Source: Vibrio sp. 99-70-13A1 (GTDB lineage Bacteria; Pseudomonadota; Gammaproteobacteria; Enterobacterales; Vibrionaceae). Taken from it: DNA of 40,448 nucleotides. Both the position numbers and the translations under genes were made by a program. Each line of letters opens with the position of its first letter. The stretch's first letter is position 1. The stretch lies in assembly GCF_013114625.1 (NCBI RefSeq), contig NZ_VTXD01000040.1, forward strand, positions 1 to 40,448, written 5' to 3'. Below the pieces are notes generated by a model. That model saw only the letters and a program-made list of their open reading frames with translations, was not told the DNA's origin and ran no database searches. Of the stretch, positions 8,384-17,607 are shown piece by piece.

Positions 8384-8457
8384 ATCGGAGGCTAAGTCGT
8401 TTTAGAAAAACAAGTCAAAAACGAACAGAAAGCCTCCCGAATAAGGGAGGCTTTTTT
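8363..8457 (+). promoter_or_regulatory. pheA transcription attenuator
   Basis: Mutually exclusive RNA pairings are readable. Terminator: AAGCCTCCC (8430-8438) with GGGAGGCTT (8445-8453), then T's. Antiterminator: GGAGGCT (8387-8393) is perfectly complementary to AGCCTCC (8431-8437), which would break the terminator. Protector: TCCG/CGGA (8377-8380 with 8386-8389), flanked by GACTT/AAGTC (8363-8367 with 8394-8398), covers the Phe codons and stop. A further 10-bp match, 8358-8367 with 8412-8421, may also compete. This is classical leader-peptide attenuation. Confidence 0.92.
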
Positions 8458-8471
8458 ATAAGGAAAAATTC

Positions 8472-9647
8472 ATGACTGACCGCCATATTTCTCTCGATGA
8501 GATTCGCCTTCGCTTAAATGATCTGGATGACCAGCTACTTTCACTACTTTCAGAACGCAGACAGCTCAGTATTGAAGTTGCTAAAAGTAAAGTAGAGACC
8601 TCTAAACCTGTTCGTGATGCAGAGCGTGAGCAGCAGCTATTAGTAAAACTGATTAATAATGGCAAAGATAAATACCAACTCGATGCCCAATATATTACTA
8701 AGCTTTTCCATACAATCATCGAAGACTCTGTCTTACTGCAGCAGTCTTACTTACAAAACCTAGCGAACCCGCAAAGTCGTAAGCCACTAGCAAGAGTCGC
8801 GTTCTTAGGTTCCAAAGGTTCATACTCTCATTTAGCAAGTCGAGAGTATTTTAGCCGTAAAAATATGGAGCTAATTGAGCTTAACTGCGGTCACTTTAAA
8901 GAAGTAACGACTACGGTTGAGTCTGGTCATGCCGATTATGGTGTTCTTCCTATTGAAAACACCAGCTCAGGTTCTATCAATGAAGTGTACGACCTTCTTC
9001 AGCACACAACATTGTACATTGTTGGTGAACTGTCACAGCCAATTGAGCACTGTTTGGTCGCTAAAAACGATATTAGAATTGAAGACATTAAAACACTTTA
9101 CTCACACCCCCAACCACACCAGCAATGCAGCGAATTTTTAAGCCGAATGAATGGAGTAACACTGGAGTCATGTGCAAGTACTGCTGATGCGATGTTGAAA
9201 GTGAAAGAGTTAGGTAGCGATGATGTTGCCGCAATTGGTAACGCTTCAAGTGGTAAATTGTATGGCTTACAAGCTATACAGGGAAATATTGCAAACCAAA
9301 CAGAGAACCATACTCGCTTCATCGTTGTAGCGCGTAAACCAGTTGAGGTTTCTACGCAAATTCCGGCAAAAACCACTCTAATTATGTCGACATCGCAAGC
9401 GGCAGGCTCCCTTGTGGAAACCTTGCTAGTTCTTCAACGTCATCACATCAATATGACAAAGCTTGAGTCTCGTCCAATCATGGGCAACCCTTGGGAAGAA
9501 ATGTTCTATGTCGATTTAGAAGCTCATCTTGATTCAGAAAATATGCAGCATGCCATTGCAGAACTTACTAAGCTTACGACACACTTGAAAGTGCTAGGTT
9601 GTTACCCAAGTGAAAATATCAAAGCAACGCAAGTAAAGCTGCAGTAA
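8472..9647 (+). CDS. pheA: Bifunctional chorismate mutase / prephenate dehydratase (P-protein)
   Basis: This cytosolic enzyme makes phenylpyruvate from chorismate through prephenate, committing carbon to phenylalanine. The 391-residue product has an AroQ chorismate mutase domain (about 5-90, opening LDEIRLRLNDLDDQLLSLLS), a prephenate dehydratase domain (about 105-280; FLGSKGSYSHLA and the catalytic TENHTRF motif), and a C-terminal ACT domain (about 298-380) with ESRP, which binds Phe for feedback inhibition. Length matches the E. coli enzyme (386). Expression is controlled by the upstream Phe attenuator. The paired tyrosine-branch enzyme tyrA lies at 19208-20335. Confidence 0.98.
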   Translation: MTDRHISLDEIRLRLNDLDDQLLSLLSERRQLSIEVAKSKVETSKPVRDAEREQQLLVKLINNGKDKYQLDAQYITKLFHTIIEDSVLLQQSYLQNLANPQSRKPLARVAFLGSKGSYSHLASREYFSRKNMELIELNCGHFKEVTTTVESGHADYGVLPIENTSSGSINEVYDLLQHTTLYIVGELSQPIEHCLVAKNDIRIEDIKTLYSHPQPHQQCSEFLSRMNGVTLESCASTADAMLKVKELGSDDVAAIGNASSGKLYGLQAIQGNIANQTENHTRFIVVARKPVEVSTQIPAKTTLIMSTSQAAGSLVETLLVLQRHHINMTKLESRPIMGNPWEEMFYVDLEAHLDSENMQHAIAELTKLTTHLKVLGCYPSENIKATQVKLQ

Positions 9648-9946
9648 TGTTCCGAATATAGAAACATTTAATTATGTATCACTGGCTAGAAATGATTTAA
9701 ACATCATGCTCGAATCAGTGATGCATAAATGCAATAGACACTGAACTGACGACTTAGCTTGGTGATAATTCTAGTCATACATCCACTAAGCTTTCAAACG
9801 GTACCCCCCTAAAATCAATAACATTTCTTGATATAAAACTCTATTCCCATCACAAGAGCTCACGGAATAAGGGGTAATGAATAGCACCGAACCTCTAACT
9901 GATATAGGCTTACACGTTAAGTTTATAAATACTGTTGTAGTCATTC
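9648..9946 (+). other. Intergenic region between pheA and the GGDEF-EAL gene
   Basis: No gene is seen. A long hairpin pairs 9672-9684 with 9716-9728 (13 bp including one G-U) and has an inner stem 9692-9696 with 9703-9707, but no T tract follows, so it is not a clear terminator. In V. cholerae, as I recall, nspS occupies this junction; no trace of a solute-binding protein gene is visible here. Confidence 0.55.
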
Positions 9947-12277
9947 ATGAAGCTAAGTACTAAAATTTTACTTCTTATAGCCCCTGTAATACTGTGCAGT
10001 ACTGCGTTGTCTAGCTACATTATTTATACCAACCAGAAAGATGCTTTTATCAAGCGGGAAGAAAATGCTCTACAGCTTGATATGGAAAAATTAGCAGGTC
10101 ACTTTCGTCAAGCTCGGTCATTTCTTAATAGTTACTCTTACACTCTCATTAAAAGTGACATCATAAAACATTACTTTCTTCTTAATGAAAACCCATATCG
10201 CGAAGTGGAACTGATTGATAATCTGAAAGAAACCATTGATCTACTTCAAGATGGAAACAGCAGTTTTACAGGCTTAGCTCTCCTAGATGGGAATCGTAAT
10301 GTTTTATACTACGCCGACAACAGCCATGATCACTTAGCTCAGATAGACCCTAAAATACTTCAACACATCAACTATCAATATCAAACTACCCTAGAAACCT
10401 CCAACATCAGTTACACTCGCAACTCTCAAGGTGAAGGTCTGTTGGTCCGTTATGAGGTGTTAGATCAACGCACACTGGTAACACCATTAAGCTACCAAGT
10501 TGATAATGTATTCTTTGTTGTCGTCTCCGTTTCATTGGATAAGTTCAGTACATTGCGAAAACAAATCGAATACGATTATCAAACCAGCTTATTTTTTTCT
10601 AACGAAAGAATTCAAATCGAAACTGGACTAACTCAATCAATACAGTTAGCCCCTGCACTTTATGCAACCGTCGATCCCGCTCAATTTTTGATGACTAATA
10701 AACTCAATTCAATCTGGAATGAAATTACCGCTTCATTTGTGTTGTCAGCTCTTGTCACCATGGGGTTATTACTGACCCTGCTATACCGAACCATTATTAA
10801 CCCAATTACCCGCTTAGATTTACAATTAAAACAAGTAGAAAGGCGACAAAGGAAAAACATTGAGCGGTTAGACAATAATGATGAAATAGGTCGTTTATCT
10901 GATCGATTTTATAATATGTATCAAGAGTTAGATGATACTTATCAGCAAACAAAAATCTTAGCCGAAAGAGATCAACTCACTCAAATAGCAAACCGCCATC
11001 AATTTCAAAATCATGCTGAAATCTCCTTATCTGTACCAAATATAAACCGTTCTATCTGGGTACTTTACCTCGATCTCGATAATTTCAAATTCGTAAATGA
11101 TAAGTACGGACACCAAATCGGTGACTCTATTTTGGTCTCTTTTGCCCAACGAATTTCAAACATTTGTGACGCTTACCAAAGTCACCATTTTGCAACCTGC
11201 ATGGTTTCACGATTATCAGGGGATGAATTCTCGGTATTCATCAATGCCCCAGCTAACTCTGGTGATGTCGCGAAAGATTTCTCTGACCAATTACTCGCGC
11301 CAATGCAACATGGTTTCATTACAGAGCTAGGTAACTTCCCTATTACTGCCAGTATTGGTATTGCCACCTACCCTACCGATGGTGACAACATAGAGAAGCT
11401 CATTTCCAATGCAGATACTGCTATGTACCAAGCAAAACGAGCGGGTAAAAACCAACATGCCTACTACTCATTAGACCTTGATAAGCTTGTACAACGCCGC
11501 GCAGATATAGAACGAGCATTAAGAGAAAATCATTTTGATGATGAATTTAAGCTGATGTACATGCCCTATTTAGATGCAAAAGGGCAGCGAGTGGTTGGTG
11601 TTGAAGTCTTGCTACGTTGGCTCTCTAAAGAATTAGGATTTGTCTCCCCTGATGAATTCATTCCTATAGCTGAGCAAACGGGTTTATTTGATATTGTCGA
11701 TAAATGGGTTATCAAAAACGCATTTGAGTCGTTCCATCAAGTACAAGCTCAATTTCCTCATGCTATTCAATTATCAATCAACTTATCTTCAGCAGAGTTA
11801 GAAACGATTCGCTTATCTGAGTTTATTCATCAACACGCGAAAGCGAATCAAATTCCTCCTGAGCTGATTGATTTTGAAATAACTGAAACATTTGAATCTG
11901 AATCCCAAGGCTTTCCTTTGCTTAGAGAATTAGCTCGCTTAGGTTACAAGCTCGCCATTGATGACTTTGGCTCGGGGTACACTTCTATTACACAACTGGT
12001 TCAATACCCTGTTCAAAAAATCAAACTCGACAAGGTATTCTTAGATACGCTCATGGCAACCAATAATCAGCATATTGTTAAGCCAATCATCGAACTATGC
12101 CATGCTCAAAATAAAATGGTGACCGCAGAAGGCATTGAAACGGAAGAAATGTATCAATGGCTCGCTAACTACCAGTGTGATTTTATGCAAGGTTACTATT
12201 TTGGAAAACCTATGCCAATTGAAGAACTAATGTATTGGTCACAAACACGTTTAGGCGCTAATACGCAGTATGTATAA
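9947..12277 (+). CDS. mbaA: MbaA-like membrane GGDEF-EAL cyclic-di-GMP enzyme
   Basis: The 776-residue inner-membrane protein has TM1 (about 7-25), a periplasmic sensor region (about 27-260), TM2 (about 262-285), a HAMP-like linker, a GGDEF domain with SGDEF at 424-428, and an EAL domain with EVL at 553-555. The EAL domain keeps the residues needed for hydrolysis: E553, INLS, EITE, AIDDFGSG, KLDK, AEGIE and QGYYFGKP. It could therefore be a phosphodiesterase, and the SGDEF variant does not rule out cyclase activity. Position between pheA and yjjX, length, and the SGDEF/EVL pair match V. cholerae MbaA, the polyamine-responsive biofilm regulator. However, its periplasmic partner gene nspS is not adjacent, so signal input may differ. 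The symbol rests on synteny and motifs. Confidence 0.75.
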   Translation: MKLSTKILLLIAPVILCSTALSSYIIYTNQKDAFIKREENALQLDMEKLAGHFRQARSFLNSYSYTLIKSDIIKHYFLLNENPYREVELIDNLKETIDLLQDGNSSFTGLALLDGNRNVLYYADNSHDHLAQIDPKILQHINYQYQTTLETSNISYTRNSQGEGLLVRYEVLDQRTLVTPLSYQVDNVFFVVVSVSLDKFSTLRKQIEYDYQTSLFFSNERIQIETGLTQSIQLAPALYATVDPAQFLMTNKLNSIWNEITASFVLSALVTMGLLLTLLYRTIINPITRLDLQLKQVERRQRKNIERLDNNDEIGRLSDRFYNMYQELDDTYQQTKILAERDQLTQIANRHQFQNHAEISLSVPNINRSIWVLYLDLDNFKFVNDKYGHQIGDSILVSFAQRISNICDAYQSHHFATCMVSRLSGDEFSVFINAPANSGDVAKDFSDQLLAPMQHGFITELGNFPITASIGIATYPTDGDNIEKLISNADTAMYQAKRAGKNQHAYYSLDLDKLVQRRADIERALRENHFDDEFKLMYMPYLDAKGQRVVGVEVLLRWLSKELGFVSPDEFIPIAEQTGLFDIVDKWVIKNAFESFHQVQAQFPHAIQLSINLSSAELETIRLSEFIHQHAKANQIPPELIDFEITETFESESQGFPLLRELARLGYKLAIDDFGSGYTSITQLVQYPVQKIKLDKVFLDTLMATNNQHIVKPIIELCHAQNKMVTAEGIETEEMYQWLANYQCDFMQGYYFGKPMPIEELMYWSQTRLGANTQYV

Positions 12278-12333
12278 TCAATCTAAAGTAAAGTTACGCG
12301 TGGCAACCGCCGCCAGAAATTAAGAGCCGAACC

Positions 12334-12858
12334 ATGAAATCTGTAGTTATTGCCTCGCTAAACCCCGCAAAAATTAATGCCGTAAAAAGCGCTTTCCAAT
12401 CTGCTTTCCCAAATGAAGATTTCACGTTTACAGGAGTAAGTGTAGAAAGTGGAGTTGCAGACCAACCCATGACTAATGATGAAACTTATCTAGGGGCTGA
12501 AAATCGAGTTAGAAACTCAGAACTTACTCAACCTGGTGCTGACTTTTATGTGGGGTTGGAAGCTGGAATAGAAGGTTCTGTGACCTTTGCTTGGATGATC
12601 ATTGAATCTCAGAAACAAAGAGGTGAATCTCGTTCAGCTAGCCTTATGCTCCCACCAGCAGTTTTAAATAAGCTAGAGCATGCTAACGAATTGGGTGATG
12701 TGATGGATGAAGTATTTGGTACCAACAATATTAAGCAACAAGGTGGGGCTATTGGTTTATTGACCCACAATCAACTTTCTCGAAGCTCTGTTTATCATCA
12801 AGCCCTGATTTTAGCGCTCATTCCTTTCATGAACCCTGAGCACTTTCCAGCTAAATAA
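12334..12858 (+). CDS. yjjX: Inosine/xanthosine triphosphatase YjjX
   Basis: YjjX-family enzymes hydrolyse non-canonical ITP and XTP, keeping deaminated purines out of nucleic acids. The 174-residue product has the family opening VVIASLNPAKINAVKSAF, a substrate-loop region ESGVADQPMTNDET, and the conserved FYVGLEAGIEG segment. Length is close to the E. coli 170. It lies 56 bp downstream of the GGDEF-EAL gene on the same strand and convergent to trpR. In E. coli yjjX also lies next to trpR and slt. Cotranscription with the upstream gene is possible; no terminator separates them. Confidence 0.94.
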   Translation: MKSVVIASLNPAKINAVKSAFQSAFPNEDFTFTGVSVESGVADQPMTNDETYLGAENRVRNSELTQPGADFYVGLEAGIEGSVTFAWMIIESQKQRGESRSASLMLPPAVLNKLEHANELGDVMDEVFGTNNIKQQGGAIGLLTHNQLSRSSVYHQALILALIPFMNPEHFPAK

Positions 12859-12961
12859 CGTTTAGTCTTGCCATAAACTATTAGCAAATAACAGATAACA
12901 AAACAAACTTATCGGTCCTTGATACACCTACAGCTATAAGCTATGAAAAGTGAGAGACGAA

Positions 12962-12991
12962 AAAAACGCTACCCCCTAGGCTAGCGTTTTT
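12962..12991. terminator. Bidirectional terminator between yjjX and trpR
   Basis: AAAAACGCTA (12962-12971) pairs with TAGCGTTTTT (12982-12991) around a 10-nt loop. Both strands end in a T run, fitting the convergent arrangement of yjjX and trpR. Confidence 0.9.
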
Positions 12992-13014
12992 AGTTTGAAT
13001 CTAGTCTAAAGCTA

Positions 13015-13308
13015 TTATTTCAGTAGTAACTGAGCAATGTCTTCTTTCTCTTGCTCAGACTTAGCTTTTAACTCATTTGAGCCACGAGTAATGGTTGCAA
13101 CACCCACTCCTAACATCTGGCTAACCTGCCTCTGTGATATATCACCTTTGATCAACTCACAAAGGATATTCACTCTTGCCACTAAGGCGTCTCTTTCGTC
13201 AGAAGTCATCATCATTGTCAGTAGTAATTCATGCTGCCCGCTATCTGCGGCATTTTTTACTAAATCCATTAACTGCTGCCAATTTTCATATTCTGGTTGT
13301 GATGCCAT
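13015..13308 (-). CDS. trpR: Trp repressor TrpR
   Basis: TrpR binds L-tryptophan and represses trp operon and related promoters. The all-helical 97-residue product contains the conserved MTSDERDALVARV segment and the helix-turn-helix QRQVSQMLGVGVATITRGSNELK region (about 60-82). The Arg and Thr residues around VNILCELI and ATITRGSN are those expected for corepressor contact. It is flanked by yjjX and slt as in E. coli. A clear TrpR operator in its own promoter was looked for in 13309-13380 but not found beyond a CTAG half-site. Confidence 0.95.
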   Translation of the reverse strand: MASQPEYENWQQLMDLVKNAADSGQHELLLTMMMTSDERDALVARVNILCELIKGDISQRQVSQMLGVGVATITRGSNELKAKSEQEKEDIAQLLLK

Positions 13309-13596
13309 GACCTACACTTACTTCTTAATTTATTCATGCTAGAACCGTGCATAAGACAGATAAGCATGAGAAAAATCGAATGCCTATTCTCAGCTACCCT
13401 GCTTAATGAACGACTCACTTTATTATTAATAGCATTCATCGTACGGCTTTTTCCAAGCTAGTTAGCACTAGGTATACCGAAACACGCAAAACTATTCAAT
13501 GTTAAAGAGCATGAGCCAGCTATAAAGGCTAACTCATGCTTACGACTAAAATTTAGACTCCCAATGACCCCGCCTACCGAAGGACACAACTACTCA

Positions 13597-15546
13597 CTAA
13601 TAGTTTTTATGGATTTCATGCTCATTTAAGAAAGCACCATCCACACCTAGAATGTCTCGGTAATAGGTTTCAAACATTAAGATATTTTGCACATAACCGC
13701 GAGTTTCCTTGAATGGAATCGCTTCAATAAACGCATAGGCATCAAGCTTACCATCCGTTCTTTTACGCCATAGCTTCACTCGGTTTGGACCGGCATTATA
13801 AGCAGCTAAAGCAAAGATTCGGTTATTATCGTATTGATTTAATAGACCATCTAAGTAATGGCTACCAATCTCAATATTTTTCCCCACCTCATAAAGTTCA
13901 TCACGACCTTGATACGCAAGCTTATATTTTTTCGCAGTGTATTTAGCTGTAGCAGGCATGATCTGCATGATCCCACGAGCCCCCACAGGAGAATTAGCAT
14001 CAGCATCGAGTGCACTTTCTTGCCTTGCTAGAGACATCAAGGTGATAGGATCTAGACCATTTTTCTCAGCATAAAAGTTAAACCACCACTTGTGAGCAAC
14101 AGGGAACCTAAGGGTTATGTTATCCCAGATTTTTGCTGAGATACTGGCTGTTACAGATAAGTGATTCCAACCTTTCTGAGCGGCATAAGCTGCAAGCATG
14201 GCTTTTTCTTCTTTAGAAACATTTGCAAGCAACCATCGCCATTCACTTTTTGCTGCTGCAATTTTATCGACATCTATCAGTTCAGTAATTCGTACTAATG
14301 CCTCTTGGTAAGGCTGTACCGCTTCACGATCAAGCAATATCGACGACGTTGAAAAATTAATGGATTGTTTGATTTCTTTGGCAGCAGCAACACTATAAAA
14401 GTTTCTTTGCCCTGTTATCGCCATGAGTCGCTGCTTACCTTGAGTTACCTTGCCTGTCTCAACTTCTGCACGACCTAACCAATACTGCCAACGTAAAGAA
14501 GCTTGATGTGATTCATCCAGCTTCGATATCCATTTAACAAGCCCTTGCCAATCAGCATGCTGAATCGCCAGGCGAGCTCTTCGCTCTAACAATGTTTGCT
14601 TCGAAGTTGTACTAATGACCTCATCTCGCCACGCAGCTAGATCGTCTGAATCAGTGTTAATTAAGCGAAATGAAACATAATCAGCCATTTCTTGCTGTTT
14701 TTCTGCGGGGAACTTTTGCGCTTTAATTACGTCTTCAAAAACTGACTGTGCTTCTGTAGAAGACTTTCTCGCCAGTTTTTCAAATGCAAACTCCGTTTGA
14801 GAACGATAAAAATCATTAGCTGGGTATTTTTTAGCAAAAGTCAGAACGCCTTCAGGCTTACGGTAAAGCGCCTTCATCGCTTTTGCTTGAGCAATTGATT
14901 CATTGCTGTCTAATTGCTTTATTAGGTAGCTCATCAATTTACCATTACGGTTTTCGAAAGCTAACAGCATACGCTCTAGAATTAACTCATCAGTCCGTAG
15001 CCCTGCATCATCCCAAGAGTTAAACAATGGGTCACATTGATCATCCACACCATTACCGCTTAACCAGAGTTGCTTCGCACCATTAAAAGCAACTTCACTC
15101 TGATCCTGCTCATAATGAGCTCGGTAGTAGATACATTGGTATTTTTCCCCAACAGGCTCTTGCGTTTGATACTCCAGCACCCCTTTCCAATCTTTATTTT
15201 TAGACAAAGCAGACAGATAAGGTGCACTAATACGATTGGAGAAAGGAAAAGCTTTATTCTCAGCAATGAAGGTTCTGACTTCTGAAGGAGACTTTTTATC
15301 AAGCCCAACCAAAAAAGCTCGATAATCGACATATGGCGTTAAAGGGTAATCGGTAATTTTGGGACGAATCGCTTGATAAGCTTTTAAGTCTTTCTTATCA
15401 AGAATATCTTGTGCCTTTTCATAATTGACTCGCTGCATTTCTAATTCTGATATACCGCTAGCAAGTCCGTTTGGAATCATTGATATTGATGACACTATGA
15501 CAGCAGTTAGAGCTGCTAGCTTAGGTTTGAAAATTCGAGAAAACAT
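13597..15546 (-). CDS. slt: Soluble lytic murein transglycosylase Slt
   Basis: Slt (Slt70 type) cleaves the MurNAc-GlcNAc bond of peptidoglycan in the periplasm, producing 1,6-anhydro muropeptides that feed the recycling enzymes encoded further right (nagZ, anmK, murQ). The 649-residue product has an N-terminal signal peptide (about 1-29), a long alpha-helical superhelical ring domain (about 35-450), and a C-terminal SLT domain. The catalytic Glu is E510 in ARQESALD, followed by GARGIMQIMPATA and FALAAYNAGPNRV. Length is close to E. coli Slt70 (645). AAGGA lies 9 nt before the ATG. It is upstream of trpR on the same strand with a 288-bp gap in which I see no clear terminator or gene. Confidence 0.96.
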   Translation of the reverse strand: MFSRIFKPKLAALTAVIVSSISMIPNGLASGISELEMQRVNYEKAQDILDKKDLKAYQAIRPKITDYPLTPYVDYRAFLVGLDKKSPSEVRTFIAENKAFPFSNRISAPYLSALSKNKDWKGVLEYQTQEPVGEKYQCIYYRAHYEQDQSEVAFNGAKQLWLSGNGVDDQCDPLFNSWDDAGLRTDELILERMLLAFENRNGKLMSYLIKQLDSNESIAQAKAMKALYRKPEGVLTFAKKYPANDFYRSQTEFAFEKLARKSSTEAQSVFEDVIKAQKFPAEKQQEMADYVSFRLINTDSDDLAAWRDEVISTTSKQTLLERRARLAIQHADWQGLVKWISKLDESHQASLRWQYWLGRAEVETGKVTQGKQRLMAITGQRNFYSVAAAKEIKQSINFSTSSILLDREAVQPYQEALVRITELIDVDKIAAAKSEWRWLLANVSKEEKAMLAAYAAQKGWNHLSVTASISAKIWDNITLRFPVAHKWWFNFYAEKNGLDPITLMSLARQESALDADANSPVGARGIMQIMPATAKYTAKKYKLAYQGRDELYEVGKNIEIGSHYLDGLLNQYDNNRIFALAAYNAGPNRVKLWRKRTDGKLDAYAFIEAIPFKETRGYVQNILMFETYYRDILGVDGAFLNEHEIHKNY

Positions 15547-15846
15547 CCGCTCTATTCCTTAGTGCGTGTTTGATATGCAATGACTCTATTAACGCCAAAT
15601 ATCGCAGTAAATGTAAAGGTTTTGAGTGTAAATATTATTAAATTAACAATACTTCATCTGAATTATTACTGTATCTAAGCCAACCATGTCCACACTCGGT
15701 ATTTATTGAGTATTTTAAAGATAATGAATACCTAAACCTTCATAGAGCAAGCATCAAAATACGATTTATTGGCAGGGAGTAACATATTCCCCAATATTGG
15801 TATAAAATAGCCAATAATTTTGAACAATAATTAGGATCGATCGGCA
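15547..15846. other. Intergenic region between divergent slt and ettA
   Basis: 300 bp, AT-rich, without a convincing ORF. It must hold both promoters. A TATAAA at about 15801-15806 is a possible -10 for ettA, but no good -35 is seen at the proper distance. Confidence 0.4.
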
Positions 15847-17514
15847 ATGGCTGAATACGTATATACCATGTCTCGGGTGAGCAAAACTGTTCCACCTAAG
15901 CGTCAAATTCTTAAAGACATTTCTCTTAGCTTTTTTCCTGGCGCTAAAATCGGTGTTTTGGGTCTAAATGGTTCAGGTAAATCTACCCTACTACGTATCA
16001 TGGCTGGTATTGATACTGATATCGATGGTGAAGCTCGTGCACAGCAAGGTCTTAAAGTCGGTTACCTACCGCAAGAACCTGTACTAGACGAATCAAAAAC
16101 GGTTCGTGAAATCGTTGAAGAAGCCGTTTCTGACGTTGCTGATGCACTTAAGCGTATTGATGCGGTTTACGCTGCTTATGCAGAACCAGATGCAGATTTC
16201 GACGCTCTTGCTAAAGAACAAGGTGAGTTAGAAGCTCTAATTCAAGCAAAAGACGGTCACAACCTAGAGACTGCTCTAGAGCGTGCTGCTGATGCACTTC
16301 GTCTTCCTGAGTGGGATGCGAAAATTGAATTCCTATCAGGTGGTGAGCGTCGTCGTGTTGCTATCTGTCGTCTGCTTCTTGAAAAGCCAGACATGCTGCT
16401 TCTTGATGAACCAACCAACCACTTGGATGCAGAATCAGTAGCATGGCTTGAGCACTTCCTTGTTGATTACAGCGGCACTGTTGTGGCAATTACCCACGAC
16501 CGTTACTTCCTAGACAACGCAGCTGGCTGGATTCTAGAACTTGACCGTGGCGAAGGTATTCCATGGGAAGGTAACTACACATCTTGGCTAGAGCAAAAAG
16601 ATGAGCGTTTGAAGCAAGAAAAAGCGGGCGAAAGCGCACGTCAAAAGACTATCGAGAAAGAACTGGAATGGGTTCGTCAAAACCCTAAAGGCCGTCAAGC
16701 TAAGTCTAAAGCTCGTATGGCTCGTTTTGAAGAACTAACGACAGGCCAATATCAGAAACGTAACGAAACCAACGAACTATTCATCCCGCCAGGTGAACGT
16801 TTAGGTGACAAAGTTCTTGAAGTTAAGAACCTAACTAAGTCATTCGGTGATCGCGTTCTTATCGACGACCTATCATTCAGCATGCCTAAAGGCGCAATCG
16901 TGGGTATCGTGGGTGCCAACGGTGCAGGTAAATCGACACTATTCAAGATGCTAAGTGGCGCTGAACAGCCAGATTCAGGCACAGTTGAACTAGGCGAAAC
17001 GGTTAAGCTGGCTTCTGTTGATCAGTTCCGTGACAGCATGGACGACACAAAAACTGTATTCCAAGAGATTTCTGAAGGTGCTGATATCATTAAGATCAAC
17101 AACTTCGAAATCCCTGCGCGTGCATACTGCTCTCGTTTCAACTTCAAGGGTATCGATCAGCAGAAGATTATCGGTGAATTGTCTGGTGGTGAACGTAACC
17201 GTGTTCACTTAGCAAAACTGCTAAAAGCAGGTGGTAACGTATTACTACTCGATGAGCCTACCAATGACCTAGATGTTGAAACACTACGAGCACTGGAAGA
17301 AGCGCTTCTTGAGTTCCCTGGCTGTGCAATGGTTATCTCGCATGACCGTTGGTTCTTAGACCGTATTGCTACTCATATTCTAGATTACCGTGATGAAGGT
17401 CAGGTTAACTTCTACGAAGGCAACTATACTGACTATACTGAATGGCTAAAACAGACTATCGGTGCACAAGCTGCAGAGCCTCACCGTATTAAGTACAAGC
17501 GTATCGCAAAGTAA
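15847..17514 (+). CDS. ettA: Energy-dependent translational throttle protein EttA (ABC-F)
   Basis: EttA binds the ribosomal E site and gates the first elongation step according to ATP/ADP. It is a cytosolic ABC-F protein, not a transporter: the 555 residues contain two ATPase domains and no membrane segment. Domain 1 has Walker A GLNGSGKS at 39-46, signature LSGGERRRVAICRLL and LLLLDEPTNHLD; domain 2 has GANGAGKST, LSGGERNRVHLAKLL and LLLDEPTNDLD. Between them lies the charged linker (PtIM region, about 240-300; WVRQNPKGRQAKSKARMAR). Length equals E. coli EttA (555). Strong codon bias suggests high expression. A hairpin at 17533-17559 follows the gene. Confidence 0.97.
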   Translation: MAEYVYTMSRVSKTVPPKRQILKDISLSFFPGAKIGVLGLNGSGKSTLLRIMAGIDTDIDGEARAQQGLKVGYLPQEPVLDESKTVREIVEEAVSDVADALKRIDAVYAAYAEPDADFDALAKEQGELEALIQAKDGHNLETALERAADALRLPEWDAKIEFLSGGERRRVAICRLLLEKPDMLLLDEPTNHLDAESVAWLEHFLVDYSGTVVAITHDRYFLDNAAGWILELDRGEGIPWEGNYTSWLEQKDERLKQEKAGESARQKTIEKELEWVRQNPKGRQAKSKARMARFEELTTGQYQKRNETNELFIPPGERLGDKVLEVKNLTKSFGDRVLIDDLSFSMPKGAIVGIVGANGAGKSTLFKMLSGAEQPDSGTVELGETVKLASVDQFRDSMDDTKTVFQEISEGADIIKINNFEIPARAYCSRFNFKGIDQQKIIGELSGGERNRVHLAKLLKAGGNVLLLDEPTNDLDVETLRALEEALLEFPGCAMVISHDRWFLDRIATHILDYRDEGQVNFYEGNYTDYTEWLKQTIGAQAAEPHRIKYKRIAK

Positions 17515-17532
17515 ATTTGCTTGTATTTTAAT

Positions 17533-17559
17533 CTAAGGTCGCTATTATCGCGACCTTAG
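17533..17559 (+). terminator. Hairpin after ettA (weak terminator)
   Basis: A perfect 10-bp stem (CTAAGGTCGC, 17533-17542, with 17550-17559) and 7-nt loop, but no T run follows. It may stabilise the mRNA end or terminate weakly, allowing some readthrough to the PilZ gene. Confidence 0.5.
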
Positions 17560-17607
17560 GTATTTACAAGTCATCGTACTTATAATAAATCATGAGAGAG
17601 AACTATT

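Noticed and set aside
11216..11230. SGDEF as evidence for a dead cyclase domain
   Set aside because: Several active or conditionally active proteins, including MbaA as I recall, carry this variant; activity cannot be judged from it.
13309..13380. TrpR operator in front of trpR
   Set aside because: Only a CTAG half-site was found; the symmetric consensus is not present, so autoregulation is not claimed.
15590..15846. Defined promoters for slt and ettA
   Set aside because: AT-rich candidates exist but none combines a good -35 and -10 at proper spacing.
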